A DNA stretch of 64,000 bases, taken from positions 3,847,501 through 3,911,500 of the forward strand of contig JAQPZY010001549.1 in NCBI GenBank assembly GCA_029931535.1, written 5' to 3'. The translations under genes and the position numbers were made by a program. The number at the start of each line of letters is the position of its first letter. Position 1 is the first letter of the stretch. A model generated the notes under the pieces. It did not search any database. It was not told where the DNA came from and was given only the letters and a program-made list of their open reading frames with translations. Below, one piece after another: positions 1-10,581 of the stretch. This stretch comes from Margaritifera margaritifera (lineage: Eukaryota > Mollusca > Bivalvia > Unionida > Margaritiferidae).

Positions 1-1194
1 CACTAAGACTGGACGCAAGCATCATACGAGAATATTTAATCGAAAAATAGCAATTCTGCACTTTTAATTCAATCAGAAAAGAAACAGCGATACAATTTCA
101 CTTCGCCATAGAGAAAATGAATACTAAGAAAAGAAAACTAGAGCACGAATCAAAGTTTAAAACATCCTGTGTAGATATAAAGGGGTGCGGAGTCCCCTTT
201 CGCCTCAATGCTTCTAATACTCTGTACACTACCTAACCATCCCGGGTACATTTGGAAATTTGTAATCAGCTTTTTTCTTAAAAAATGTCGTGAAGACGCA
301 TAGGAAAATTTACTGCGGAATGCTAGATGAGGTACATCCCTGAAACATATGAAGCCGAAATGTCAAAATAATATCCATTCACATTAATCATTCGTATCAT
401 TGGAATGCTCAATTAATAATTAAACATGCATACAAGGATTGAAGTATCACATTCCCAATTGTAAAAAGTTAAAGTAATTTTGAAAATAATTATGAAATAT
501 TTTTCCAATATTGTCACAATACATTAATTCCAGACTTATTTATAAATACAATGCTGATAATGTCAATATCATCTATCTATAGATATACACAGATCTGAAA
601 ATACATACGGGTTCTTCATGTATGTAAATATTTATATCAACACATATGGGCTGGCTAATAAATTGGGCGGTCAGCTAGCATACATTCTAACCTTTCATTA
701 TGCATAATTTTAAGATGCACTTGTATATAGCACTCAGACCAATTAAGATACTACATTGTAGTGTTGGCGCAATTAACCTTATAATCGGCTAGTCGATCGA
801 AATACGTGCTAAAACTATTATCGATCCAAAAGTTAGGAAATCAATGTGTGTGGAAGACATTTTACTGCCATATAAATTACTACTTTGACTTAAATTTAGA
901 ACTGCATTTATATAATCTCTAACACATGAGCTTGATGTGACAAAAGTAGCGCCGACCTTCTGTAAATTTCCGTTTCACGGTCTCTTTCACGAATGACATG
1001 TCATTGTCATCGTGGATGCTTACAGTAATATTTCACAAATAGTCTAATGCACATAGTAAATTCTTAAAATGAAGTGCACTAGTTGGGCCCACATCAGAAA
1101 AAAATATCGGTAAGAGTTTCGTTTTTGTCTCTCTTTTCATTCACTAATAAGACATGGAAAATCATCGTAAGAGTTTTTATGGAAAAATACTATT
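1..1194. other. A+T-rich non-coding DNA
   Basis: No ORF with recognisable protein character and no structured repeat is visible on either strand. The composition is A+T-rich with short A/T runs. Confidence 0.5.
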
Positions 1195-1228
1195 ATGATG
1201 ATATGAAGCCAAGCTCCCGTGGAGTCAT

Positions 1229-2440
1229 GCAAAATGATCGTGTTCTGCAAGGCATAATGGTATGCTGCACTGTGGTGCAATGTAGAAGAATCGTGTAGTG
1301 CAAGGCAGGATGGTGTGGTGCCAGTGGCGGCGATATAGCGGAGCGGGGCAATTACTCCTGGGCGCTGGGCGAGGGGGAGCGCCCCTATTTAAGCCCCTGG
1401 TTTCGGGGCTTAGATGGCGTGGGGGGGGGGGGAGATTGTCAACTGACATATTGTTCTCTGTGGCAAAGTGGGGGCCCCATTAAAGAACATTGACCTCGGG
1501 GATCTCGGTATGGGCGCCATTAAAAACATTTTGCCCCTTGGCGACTCAAACCTCGAAACCTCGCGCTGCCGCTGTGTGGTGCGCTGTGGTGTCTTGTAAA
1601 AGGATCGTGTAGTGCAAAGCAGGATGGTATAGTACACTATGATGTCATGTAAAGGGATCGTGTAGTGCAAAGCAGGATGGTATAGTACACTATGATGTCA
1701 TGTAAAAGGATCGTCTAGTGCAAAGCAGGATGGTATAGTACACTATGATGTCATGTAAAAGGATCGTGTAGTGCAAAGCAGGATGGTATATTACACTATG
1801 ATGTCATGTAAAAGGATCGTGTAGTGCAAAGCAGGATGGTATAGTACACTATGATGCCATGTAAAAGGATCGTGTAGTGCAAAGCAGGACGGTATAGTAA
1901 ACTATGATGTCATGTAAAAGGATCGTGTAGTGCAAGACAGAATGGTGTGTTGCACTGTGGTGTCATGTAAAATTCTAGTGTAGTACAAGGCATGATCCTG
2001 TGGTGCACTGTGGTGTCATGTAAAAGGTGTGTGTAGTGCAAAGCAGGATGATGTGGTGCAATGTGGTGTCATGTAAAATGGGTGTATAATGCCAGGCAGG
2101 ATGCTGTGGTGTTCTGTGGTGTCATGTAAAATTCTAGTGTAGTACAAGGCATGATCCTGTGGTGCACTGTGGTGTCATGTAAAAGGTGTGTGTAGTGCAA
2201 AGCAGGATGATGTGGTGCAATGTGGTGTCATGTAAAATGGGTGTATACTGCCAGGCAGGATGCTGTGGTGTACTGTGGTGTCATGTAAAATTCTAGTGTA
2301 GTGCAAGGCAGGATGCAATGGTGCACTATGGTGTCACGTAGAATGATTGTACAGTGAAAGGTATGATTGTGTGGTGCACTCCTGTGACATGTAAAAGGAT
2401 CATACAGTGCAAGGTAGGATGATGTGGTGCACTGTGCGGA
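1229..2440. repeat. 53-bp minisatellite, interrupted
   Basis: Tandem units of 53 bp (period measured between the GGATCGTGTAGTGCAA starts at 1602 and 1655) run to about 2440. Units become more diverged toward the right, where a sub-block at about 1970-2110 is repeated at about 2123-2260 as a higher-order repeat. Two diverged units at 1229-1325 precede a roughly 240-bp interruption. Short ORFs across this block are by-products of the repeat. Confidence 0.9.
1326..1570. other. G+C-rich insert inside the minisatellite
   Basis: A G+C-rich block, including a run of about 12 G at 1420-1431, sits between two stretches of the 53-bp minisatellite. It has no similarity to the unit and no coding signature. 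It may be an insertion or a fragment of an unrelated repeat. Confidence 0.5.
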
Positions 2441-2795
2441 CCTACTAACGAAATTTATTTCACTCTCGGTTGAGTCCTTTTTCTGTTCTTGCGAAAGCGA
2501 TAAAAAAAATCTATTATTTATTGCAATAAAGAGGCCGATAATCGATTTAACTCCTCCATAACATCAACTAATAGTAAATATTTCAAGAAATATCCCAGAA
2601 GGTCTTTATATAGATCCCAATTAGAAATCGAAAGAGAATCGTGTCTTTTATCAGTCAATAAACTTATTCTCATCAGTCCAAACCTATTCCGACCTAGGGG
2701 AGGAAATCGTTTAACATTTATCTACTTGATTAGTTGTGAAGAGTAATGCCCCGTGTGTTGAGTGCCATTGTGACTTAACAGTCCTACACAGATCT
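2441..2795. other. Unique flank of Polinton 1
   Basis: Ordinary A+T-rich DNA with no feature, ending at the target duplication of the transposon. Confidence 0.4.
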
Positions 2796-2801
2796 GACGC
2801 C
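2796..2801. repeat. Target site duplication, left (GACGCC)
   Basis: GACGCC immediately precedes the AGTAGTTATA terminus and recurs immediately after the opposite terminus at 20478-20483. A 6-bp duplication is the known signature of Polinton/Maverick integration. Confidence 0.95.
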
Positions 2802-4128
2802 AGTAGTTATACGAGAGAACTGGGGGTCAAATGAGACTGTTGGGGGTCATATGGGAACTTAACATGGAGAAGCTCTTGGAGGTCAAAAGAGTTTATAGGG
2901 TCAAAAAGGTTTATAGGGTCAAAAGAGTTTATAGGGTCAAAAGTGTTTATAGCCTCAAAGTAGTTATATGAGGGAACTGAAACCCAAAAGAGGCACTTGG
3001 GACCCATACTGGAAAATAACATGGAGAGGCATTTGGGACACATACGGGAAATTAACATGGGAAGGTTTATAGCCTCAAAATGGTAACATTGTTAGAAGTG
3101 GCTGACCTCAATTACTGTGACATAGTAACATTGTTAGAGTTGACCTCCATATGCGCCACTATATGTACGTACGCGATATCCTCTGTTAAAATTGTCCATA
3201 GGTTTAACATGGGAATGAGGTTATAGCCTCAAAAGTGTTTATGGGTGTAAAAGTGTTTATGGGACAGAAGTGTTTATGAGGACAGAAGTGTTTATGAGGA
3301 CAGAAGTGTGCAGTTACCAACACCCCACACTATATCATCAACACGCCGTGTGTAGTGACCAACACCCCACACTATACCATCAACACGCCGTGTGTAGTGA
3401 CCAACAGCCCACACTATATCATCAACACGCCGTGTGTAGTGACCAACACCTCACACTATACCATCAACACGCCGTGTGTAGTGACCAATACCCCGTCATC
3501 TACTATCGAACAGCCCACACTATACCATCAACACGCCGTATGTAGTGACCAATATCCCACACTATACCATCAACCCGCCATGTGTAGTGACCAATATCCC
3601 GTCATCTACTATCCAACACCCCACACTATACCATCAACACGCCGTGTGTAGTGACCAATATCAAACACTATACCATCAACCCGCCATGTGTAGTGACCAA
3701 TATCCCGTCATCTACTATCCAACACCCCACACTATACCATCAACACGCCGTGTGTAGTGACCAACACCCCACACTATACCATCAACACGTCATGTGTAGT
3801 GACCAATACCCCGTCATCTACTATCCAACACCCCACACTATACCATCAACACGTCGTGTGTAGTGACCAAATCCCCGTCATCTACTATCCAACACCTACT
3901 TTGTGATCACTATGCAACACCCACTTTTGTGGTTACTATCCAACACCCAACACACACTATCCAAAATGCCTTGTGTGGTGTCTAAAAGCCCCACACCTTC
4001 GACCAGACGAAAAGGGTATGATGTGAAAGAAGGGATGAAATCACACAAACATACTATCCAACACTCACTTTTTGATATACTATCCAAAATCCACTTTTTG
4101 ATTACTATCCTAAACCCACTTTTTGATT
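2802..4128 (+). repeat. Left terminal inverted repeat of Polinton 1
   Basis: It pairs with 19616-20477 in inverted orientation. The outer part consists of short modules of the type GTTTATAGGGTCAAAAG and GGGAAATTAACATGG. The inner part ends in ACTATCCAACAC / CCACTTTTTGAT modules. The two arms differ by substitutions and by repeat copy number: the left arm is about 1.33 kb and the right about 0.86 kb. A second copy of the terminus, AGTAGTTATATGAGGGAACT, lies at 2959-2978, about 157 bp inside. Confidence 0.93.
3318..3870. repeat. 42-bp tandem repeats within left TIR
   Basis: Units of about 42 bp are built on CCACACTATACCATCAACAC plus GTGTGTAGTGACCAA. Some carry an extra segment with CCCGTCATCTACTATCC. 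About a dozen units lie here against three or four in the right TIR, so this expansion explains most of the TIR length difference. Long His/Cys/Gln-rich ORFs in this block are artefacts of the repeat. Confidence 0.9.
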
Positions 4129-4737
4129 GCTATCCAACACGCGGTGGGAGTGATCAACACCCCCTACACTTGCTAACCAACGAAAAGGGTAGGAGTGCTT
4201 TACACACATTATACTTACATACACACGAATCTACTTTCACATAGGAGTGGTAGGATTTAAAAGAAGGGGATGAAATAGACACACACTATCATATACAAAC
4301 AAGGGTAGATGGCAAAACTGGTGGCACGGACGTGATGGAAAGCATCCCTTCAGATTCGGTACGCGGACGCGATGGAAACATGACCCAGATCGATAGAGAG
4401 AAATGTGAAAGAGTAGGTACCTCAGATCGATAGAGAGAGGGTGAAAGAGCATATACATTCCATTTTTTTTCTCAATCAATAAACAACACAACACCATTGT
4501 GTTCTTCAAAGATCAACATTATTTAATAACCAAGAAGAAGCTTCTCTAACACAAAATACAAATAAACATTATTAAACATGAACGTATTTACAGGGTTGAC
4601 AACGCTGTGAAGCTCAAACTCGACTTCCACTGTTCTAAGTCATTTTGCCCTCGATGCACACTACGTTTCTGAGCTAAAGACAAGAGATAACCATAATGTT
4701 CACAAAACCATCTCTCTACTTTAGCATCGTTTCAAGC
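4129..4737. other. Non-coding stretch between left TIR and protease
   Basis: No credible gene. It holds paired short repeats: ACGGACGTGATGGAAA / GCGGACGCGATGGAAAC at about 4326-4377 and AGATCGATAGAGAGA at about 4389-4440. From about 4590 the sequence is homologous to the start of the protease region in Polinton 2 (30,320 on), so it is ancestral element DNA, perhaps 3' UTR. Confidence 0.5.
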
Positions 4738-5304
4738 CTACTCCCTATCATAACAAGTCTCTAAATGTTCTAAGGGAAATCCAAGACTGCGTTGATGAAG
4801 AAAATACACACAATATTGTCCACACACCATAGAATCTGATCCTTGTAATCTTACATTATTGAATTGAGTGGAGACATCATTTCTTCTCATAAAGTCGATG
4901 ATGTCCTCTTCCAAAGGAGGTAATCCATAAGAATTAAAATAATCCACACTGTGATCGTTGGGAAAGTACACTGCCACCCAATTGGCTCCTGGTCGATGAC
5001 TGTCGTCGGTATTGATGACATCGGCTTGAACGTCTTTAGGTTTGCGATGTGGAAGTTCATCTTTAGCACACACCACAGGATTCCAAGAGGCGGTGTACGA
5101 ACTGCGAGTCAACGGGTAATGAAGTTCCCAGGTATCCATTTTTTTCCACAGGTAATGATAAGTCATCAATTCACACCTGACTTTTCCCTTGAATTTGTAT
5201 GTCAAGTAAGTCGATGAACGGGTAGTCTCCGTACTCTGTTGCAAGAGAGCTTCAATACGTTGGGTCTCCGGAGAAGTCAATGGAGGTGAGGAACGATCCT
5301 GCAA
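4738..5304 (-). pseudogene. PRO: Adenain-like cysteine protease (catalytically lost)
   Basis: A 188-residue ORF resembling the adenovirus-type (C5/Ulp1-related) maturation protease that Polintons carry. The motif blocks are in family order: a GxxWVAVYF block, YFNSYGLPP, and CGQYCVYFLHQ with the nucleophile Cys at 4822-4824. In the family the first block has His and the second an acidic residue as catalytic partners; here both are Asn (codons 4981-4983 and 4933-4935), each one base from the expected codon. The fold-level motifs and Cys are kept but the triad is broken, so processing activity is unlikely. It is the last gene of the minus-strand array. The chosen Met is the first in frame; a stop separates it from the CxxC ORF upstream. 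Confidence 0.88.
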
Positions 5305-5305
5305 G

Positions 5306-5677
5306 TCTTAATACCAGTTTCTCAACACCTTTTCTTCTGAGATAAGAGACCATGCCTCATCCAGATACTCTTCCAATTTTTCTTCTGCACTCATCATCAA
5401 ACATTGGTCGTGTTGTTTCTGACTGGAGTGATTGATTTGACATCTATAACAATGTTCTTTAGCCAGATCTGTAATTCTTCCAGCCAAGTCCGTAGCAAAA
5501 CAGGAGACTAAATGTTGTTCTTGTTCTGGCTATCTTACATTGGATAAATCCAGTAAACTTTGTAACACTACTGTTCCGACTACTTTTCTCTTCTTCCTCA
5601 CTTGTGGTTTGTGTCTGCTGTGATTCTAGATCACAAAATCCCTCATCTTCTATCTCCATAGGTTCTTCGTGTTGCAT
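5306..5677 (-). pseudogene. Small CxxC/H/H/C protein upstream of protease
   Basis: The reading begins at 5677 with an acidic, Ser/Thr/Glu-rich N-terminus. It shifts frame near 5540 and then contains CYRCQINHSSQKQHDQC, a CxxC-x3-H-x5-H-x2-C pattern that could bind zinc, ending at a stop just before the protease Met. I believe ORFs with this cluster are frequent next to Polinton proteases but know no assigned function. It may be a separate protein or the former N-terminal part of the protease. The frameshift makes it a probable pseudogene. Confidence 0.55.
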
Positions 5678-5682
5678 CCTTT

Positions 5683-6997
5683 CTAATAGTCTAGAATCAC
5701 TTCTCTCAAACTGCTGATTTCTAGAGTATTGTCAAATTCTGCATACAAGATGACGTTCACGGTGTTCACCAGAGCCAGTGTAAACTGAAGTTCCACACGA
5801 AGTTGGCCTGATTTTATAGGGTGGAAAATGTCCTTCGTCGCTGCCTTGGTCGGAAGTGAAATCAAAGCCCCACAAAGCATATCCTCCTCCATAATCCTCG
5901 TACGAAATGCCGTGGCTGCTGTTGGTGCCTAACTGTCCTGTGGCTTCAAACATAGTCAAGTAAGATCTCAAGTAATTTTTCTGGGCAAAGTTAGGTTCAA
6001 AAGGTCTGGTATAGAACGTCTGGCCATCTCGAGTGACTTCTATCTTGGAGACATTGAAGTGTTGAAAGTCGAAAGGATTTTGATCGATGGCTCCGTTGAG
6101 GCCTGCATTACCGACGATGCCAATGAGCATACGTTTGGGAGCTGTCCTTGGAACACATGATCTTCGACTTTGGATCGGAGTCCAGAGGCAATGATAAACG
6201 TTTTCACTTCCACTCGTCGCACAGGATACTTGGCAGTGGTTCTGCTCAAAGTTTGACTGATGTCGTTGGTTACTTTAGGTAACACTTCTACACAGCGCAC
6301 GTAAAGTCTGGCTTCTTCGATGATGGTTTTGTACTCGTTTGCATTAGCCATCAAATGGAAGATGGTACTAATGCGATTCAGTCTCAGGCGTACATCCACT
6401 CCGTTCAACAAATAATTGTCTTGCAACCACATGTCCAATTGCAAACGATCTATCAGTTCTAAAGTGCGCCCTTGTTTGATTTTCTTTCGACGGGCGTTAA
6501 ATACCACATCGTGAGGATTGTCATCTGCAGTCAACTCTGTGTCGTTGAAGTTATCCAAGGTGTCAGGTTTCCATACCACGGAAGCATCCAGATGTGTGTT
6601 ATTGGCTTCTTTTCCGTACGTCAAGAGATTTTCCAAGTAAGCACGGTAAGGGTAAGTATCCATGCTGCTGCTGACCAGTTTGTTATTCAAGTACAAAATC
6701 CACTTCACCGAACAACGAATGCACGAAATTATTGACGGGAGCTACTCTGGCATCGGCCCCATGATTGGTGTTGTCCGTTTTGATCACTTTTAGTTTCAGA
6801 TACAAGTGACTGCTATTCAGATCGATGTAATCTTCGGTTTGTCCTTTGATTTCAAATTCGATAGGGGCTGAGGACGTCAAAGACGACACAGGATGAAATT
6901 CTACCCATTGGGATTCTTGCATCGTCATCATGGTAGGTGGCATGGCAAACAGATCCAGTTCTGACTTAGTACATTCGCAAGAATCTCGGTGCATCAT
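5683..6997 (-). pseudogene. MCP: Major capsid protein (hexon-like), frameshifted
   Basis: About 435 codons in four successive frames, with breaks near 6690, 6120 and 5850. The N-terminus (DLFAMPP, then EFEIKGQTEDYIDL and LYLKLKV) and internal SEVD-like and RRVEVKTF blocks are those of the Polinton capsid family often listed as F54H12.2-like. That family forms double-jelly-roll pseudo-hexameric capsomers. The start is the first Met, at 6997, just downstream of the pX-like gene. It lies between the pX-like gene and the CxxC/protease pair, as is usual in Polintons. Three frameshifts make it non-functional unless some are assembly errors. A homologous broken copy lies at 31,107-32,369. Confidence 0.92.
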
Positions 6998-7011
6998 TTT
7001 TTCTCAGTTAA

Positions 7012-7445
7012 TAATGAAACACGTCTAATTCTCTGACAGTTCTTCTTTTCTTATTCTTTTTCTGAACACCGTGTTTATGAGCTCTGAAGGGGTTTCGACG
7101 TCTCTTTCTGAGTTGTCCTTGCTGTGGCGTTTAGGAAGAAGTAATGCCAGGGCCAGTAGTGTGAAACTAATTTATAGAGGTCTCTCGGCGAATCAAAAGA
7201 TCTTTTCCAGTTTGCAGCAAAACATTTTTTCCTGCTCTCATAAAGGCTTCTTTAGGATTTTGTTTGTCGATGAGGACGTTTTGAAGAAATTCTTTTCCTT
7301 GCGTCAAAGCGGCATCTTTTAAGGCATGCAATCCTCGAGTCACCATGGATTTCAAGATTGGGGCTACCGTACAAAAAGAGGATTTTAACATATCTCCTAA
7401 ACCATGTCCTCGTTGGCGAGCAACTCCTCGGTACACAGGATACAT
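7012..7445 (-). pseudogene. pX-like basic virion-core protein
   Basis: A 92-residue ORF starts MYPVYRGVARQRGHGLGDM and has an amphipathic middle with a GLGDMLKS / Lys-rich helix. A second frame, at about 7012-7120, supplies a very basic tail (RKRRR, KKNKKRR). Together they resemble the small basic adenovirus pX-like protein seen between the capsid genes of Polintons and adintoviruses, presumed to condense DNA. One frameshift near 7150 joins the halves. The gene starts a few bases after the penton stop. The equivalent position in Polinton 2 is almost empty. Confidence 0.65.
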
Positions 7446-7451
7446 CTTGTG

Positions 7452-8368
7452 TTACAAATCACTGAAAAACCGTTTTCGAAAATGTAGTTTCACCGTGACT
7501 TTTCCTTTAGTGAATATAATATTTTGTCCCAGATCTCCTTTTATACTAATATTGACACTGTCAAAATACGATTTACTGACAGGAAGATAACGAGGATGTA
7601 CAAATTCACGGTGAACTTGATACGTGTTTCCACCTTCCTCGAACGCAGCAACGACAGAATCCACTTTGAAAGGAATGACTCTCAGTAACGGAGCCGCTGT
7701 GTTTCCCACCACGTTGTACTTCACCACATCGGAGTACACAAACAATAAATTCAGTCCATCGTTCAATTCGACAGGGTAGCGAAAATACTTGGAAAATATA
7801 TCGCTGTTGTTGATGTCTTTGGTAGGAGCTAGTTTTGTGTCCCCCCCCCCCCAACATATCAAACAACTCTGGAGAAAAAGTGATGGACAATATTTTAGGC
7901 GTCCGAAAAATGCATTTTTAGACGGTGAGCAATGGCATGATACTCGATCAGGACACTTTTCTTGGTTTTGTTAAAGACTTTGCCAAACTGGTCGTTGAAA
8001 ATAGCCGCAATGGTGTTCACCAGATGTCGAGCACTAAAATAATAGCCTGCAGGAATTCTCATGTGGTAGATACTTAATTGAGGATTGGCGGGTGGAGGTC
8101 TTTTGGGTTCGTAAAAGCCAGGATAATTTTTTTCCAAGTGTTCTTGCACTTGTTCGTTCAGGATTTCGACGACAAAAGTTGTTTGATCTCCAGACACATT
8201 CCAAACTTGCGTAAGATGAATGATTTCTACCAAAGTCACTTCCCAATGAGCTTCATGATCCAATCGTATGGACTGAGGTAATTTGACAGTGAAACAACAT
8301 AAGGTGTTGTTGGGAAACACATCCATAGAACTGTCACTAGGTAAGGTTAAATAAAATTGGTTATTCAT
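7452..8368 (-). pseudogene. Minor capsid (penton-like) protein, frameshifted
   Basis: The N-terminal part (start at 8368, MNNQFYLTLPSDSSMDVFP) and C-terminal part (to 7452) read in different frames. The breaks lie near 7890 and at the C10 run at 7843-7852. The opening beta-rich segment and FTVKLPQSIRL / WEVTLVEI blocks match the single-jelly-roll penton-like protein of Polintons, which would form capsid vertices. The start codon overlaps the stop of the upstream membrane-protein ORF (8365-8368), a tight polycistron-like arrangement. The C10 run could be a real slippage mutation or a sequencing error. Confidence 0.85.
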
Positions 8369-8790
8369 AGTTCGAGGGATCTGGTGTCCGATGAGTCACT
8401 CGAGTTCAAAGGAGAATGATGTTCAAAATGTTCCAAAAGAGGGCTACCGTTGTTGTTGTTGTTGTTGTTGTGACTGTAATCAGGATGACTGGCCTTGGCC
8501 GCACCGTTGTGGTTGTTGTTGTTACTGTCCGTACTAAATTTCAAGGAAGGACTGGGCAGAAGATAACCGATGCAACTGCTGAGTAAAATGATCCACAATT
8601 GTTTGTCACCTTGTTGCAAACTCAAATTGGCAATCGCTGCTCCGATGGCACAATACACCACAAAGATTTGGCAGAAAAAGACGATTTGATTTTTAGGCAC
8701 ACGTTCTCCGCAGGACACCCACAAAGGTTGTTTTTGTAATTCTTGAAGACAGGAACTCTGTGAAGAAGAGGTAGCTGCTGTGTTGAACGG
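8365..8790 (-). CDS. Polinton-type small membrane protein
   Basis: About 120 residues with two predicted membrane helices: FFCQIFVVYCAIGAAIANL and LWIILLSSCIGYLLP. A hydrophilic, Asn-rich C-terminal tail follows, whose NNNNNNN is encoded by a GTT run on the plus strand. The block VPKNQIVFFCQI is conserved in Polinton 2 (33,125-33,500), which supports real coding. No in-frame ATG is visible before this block; the reading extends to about 8790, so the start is unresolved. A role in the virion or in egress is only a guess from its location between integrase and penton. Confidence 0.7.
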   Translation of the reverse strand, partial: PFNTAATSSSQSSCLQELQKQPLWVSCGERVPKNQIVFFCQIFVVYCAIGAAIANLSLQQGDKQLWIILLSSCIGYLLPSPSLKFSTDSNNNNHNGAAKASHPDYSHNNNNNNNGSPLLEHFEHHSPLNSSDSSDTRSLEL

Positions 8791-8798
8791 CGTGTTGG

Positions 8799-9910
8799 TT
8801 ACTTCTTCATTTTATAGTCGTCGACTTGGGAAGCGGCAATCAAAGAATCAAAGCTAGAAGGATATCCTTTCCAATGCACTTTGACTTCTTCCACTCGACG
8901 TTTACCCACTTTACGTGTTCTTCGTTCGAGAATGCTTTCGATATCGTACAAGTGGTCTTCCTTTTTGGTCACTCGTTGTAACTCCTGCAAGTAAAAAGTT
9001 CCTTTTAGCACTTCTCCGTGTATGTCTTCCAATTTATAGATGGGAGGATCACGTCCACGAACTTGTCCACTGACACGAAACAATTCGGTAGTCCAGTTAG
9101 GTAACTAACCTTTGTCAAAAGTGCGTTTGGTTTTCCCAATGCGAACCCAATCTCCCGTCTTCAGCACCATTTCTTTCTTGTGTCCAATCTTAGGTGTACC
9201 AAACAATCGATCAAACACCCTCACTTCGTTTTCAGGGGTGACTTCTTCGGAAGCACATCTGATGCTATGATGGTACGATTGATTGTAAGCTTTGATCAGA
9301 CGTAGTAACAAGTCGATGTATTTGAGAGTGTGTTGATGTGTAAAATATGTCCACATGCGTTCTTTCAAAGTTCTTTGAAAACGTTTCAGGACACTGGCAA
9401 GGTTTCAGGATTTTCAGTGGTAAAAAAATGAATGTGCCGTTGTTTCAATTCTTTTTGAAAAGCTTGGTTTAGAAATTCGGTGCCTTTGTTTGTTTGCCAT
9501 CGCAAAGGGTGACGACCACTTTGTTTCAACACCAGTTTTAAAGCGCGTACTTACTCGGCACTGCTTTTATAGGTCAAAGGAACGACCCAAGCAAATTTAG
9601 AAAACACGTCAATGACACAAAACAAATATTTTTAACCGATTGTACGCTGCCAAATGAGAGACATCAGCTAAATCTGCTTGCCATTGATGATCGATGCCAG
9701 CCACTTTGGTTTGACTTCTGGAAATTTTCGTCGAATGGTTTTGTGTAACGTGCACGTCGATTGTTCTTGTAACCATCGTCGTACTTCTGGCAAACGTACA
9801 CTTTTCAATTTGCTTTTAGCTGCCCGATACAATTTTTGAACTCCTCCGTAACCAGCAGCATGTGCAGGATTGTAGTAAATGCTGGCTAAAAGTGTCTAAA
9901 TGTTTTTACT
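8799..9910 (-). pseudogene. INT: Retroviral-type integrase with chromodomain, degenerate
   Basis: The reading starts near 9910 with the helical NPAHAAGYGGVQKLY N-terminal segment and continues with RRKFP. Next come the first core Asp in QADLADVSH (about 9655-9682), the QTNKGTEF block (about 9473-9495) and the VLKRFQRTLKERMW block (about 9355-9390). A C-terminal chromodomain (VHWKGYP near 8860) ends at 8799. Frames change near 9590, 9395 and 9095. The second catalytic Asp is Asn and the catalytic Glu is Lys (codon 9384-9386), so the D,D-35-E site is destroyed. In intact Polintons this enzyme integrates the element and makes the 6-bp duplication. This copy must have been placed by an intact enzyme. 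Confidence 0.92.
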
Positions 9911-10526
9911 GCTCAATAAGTCACTCACTATTCGATACTATTTTTAGAGTCGTGAGGTAGGAGAGGTTTGGACGAAGCTTGACACGTCCGACGAGCCACA
10001 GGAGTTGGTTGTGAAGTGGTGACTTTTTTCTTGATGTATGTTTTCACTTCTATCTTGCCTTCTTTCTTGTTTTCTTCTGCTAAAGAAAAGCTTTCATTTC
10101 TTCTCATTGAGGCGTTGGGGAGGGTGTCAACGAAGAAGCTGCAATCGTGCTAGGTATGGGAACAGACGGAGTTTGAAATACTTCTCGTGTGTCGTCTTCT
10201 TCTGTCATCCCCGTGGCTGTGTCTGTCTTGGTGGTTTTAGGTTCGCTTTTCGTCATGGCCTTGGAATCTCTCAGAGTGGGATTAGCTGTTTCGTCTACAG
10301 CTTTCTGGTGAAAGAGTTGAAGACGCTGCAATAGTTGGCCGTACCGTTGCGACTTTTCTGCTTCTGACAAATCACTTCGATCCATTAACGATTGTATTTC
10401 TTGTTGTAACTCTGACATCTCGTTGAGATTCGGATTGGGAGGTAAATGAGGTATCCGTTGTTCGTACCAGCGATGGAGTTCCATCCATCGTTTGTAAGGA
10501 ACTAAAGTCAGTTTTCGTCCTTCCAA
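9911..10526 (-). pseudogene. Polinton-conserved coiled-coil-like protein, unknown function
   Basis: A 140-residue ORF starts at 10526 with MEGRKLTLVPYKRW. A charged helical segment follows (ELQQEIQSLMDRSDLSEAEKSQRYGQLLQRLQ), then a Thr/Ser/Pro-rich tail. The tail seems to continue in another frame to about 9947 with a Lys-rich segment. The LSxxEKSQRYxQLLxRL block is preserved in Polinton 2 (34,770-35,090), so it is a real element gene. I recognise this layout from other Polintons but know no established function. It lies between integrase and the first basic/hydrophobic protein. Confidence 0.7.
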
Positions 10527-10581
10527 GTGTGTTGTCTTTCCAGAGAAGGGTGTTATTTTTATCTTCTTTTTCTTCTTGTCT

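Noticed and set aside
3270..3863. Several 70-98 residue His/Gln/Cys-rich ORFs
   Set aside because: They are translations of the 42-bp TIR tandem repeat and their frames shift with the units.
7843..7852. Programmed frameshift in the penton gene at the C10 run
   Set aside because: A second shift lies 40 bases away and other genes are broken too. Slippage mutation or sequence error is simpler.
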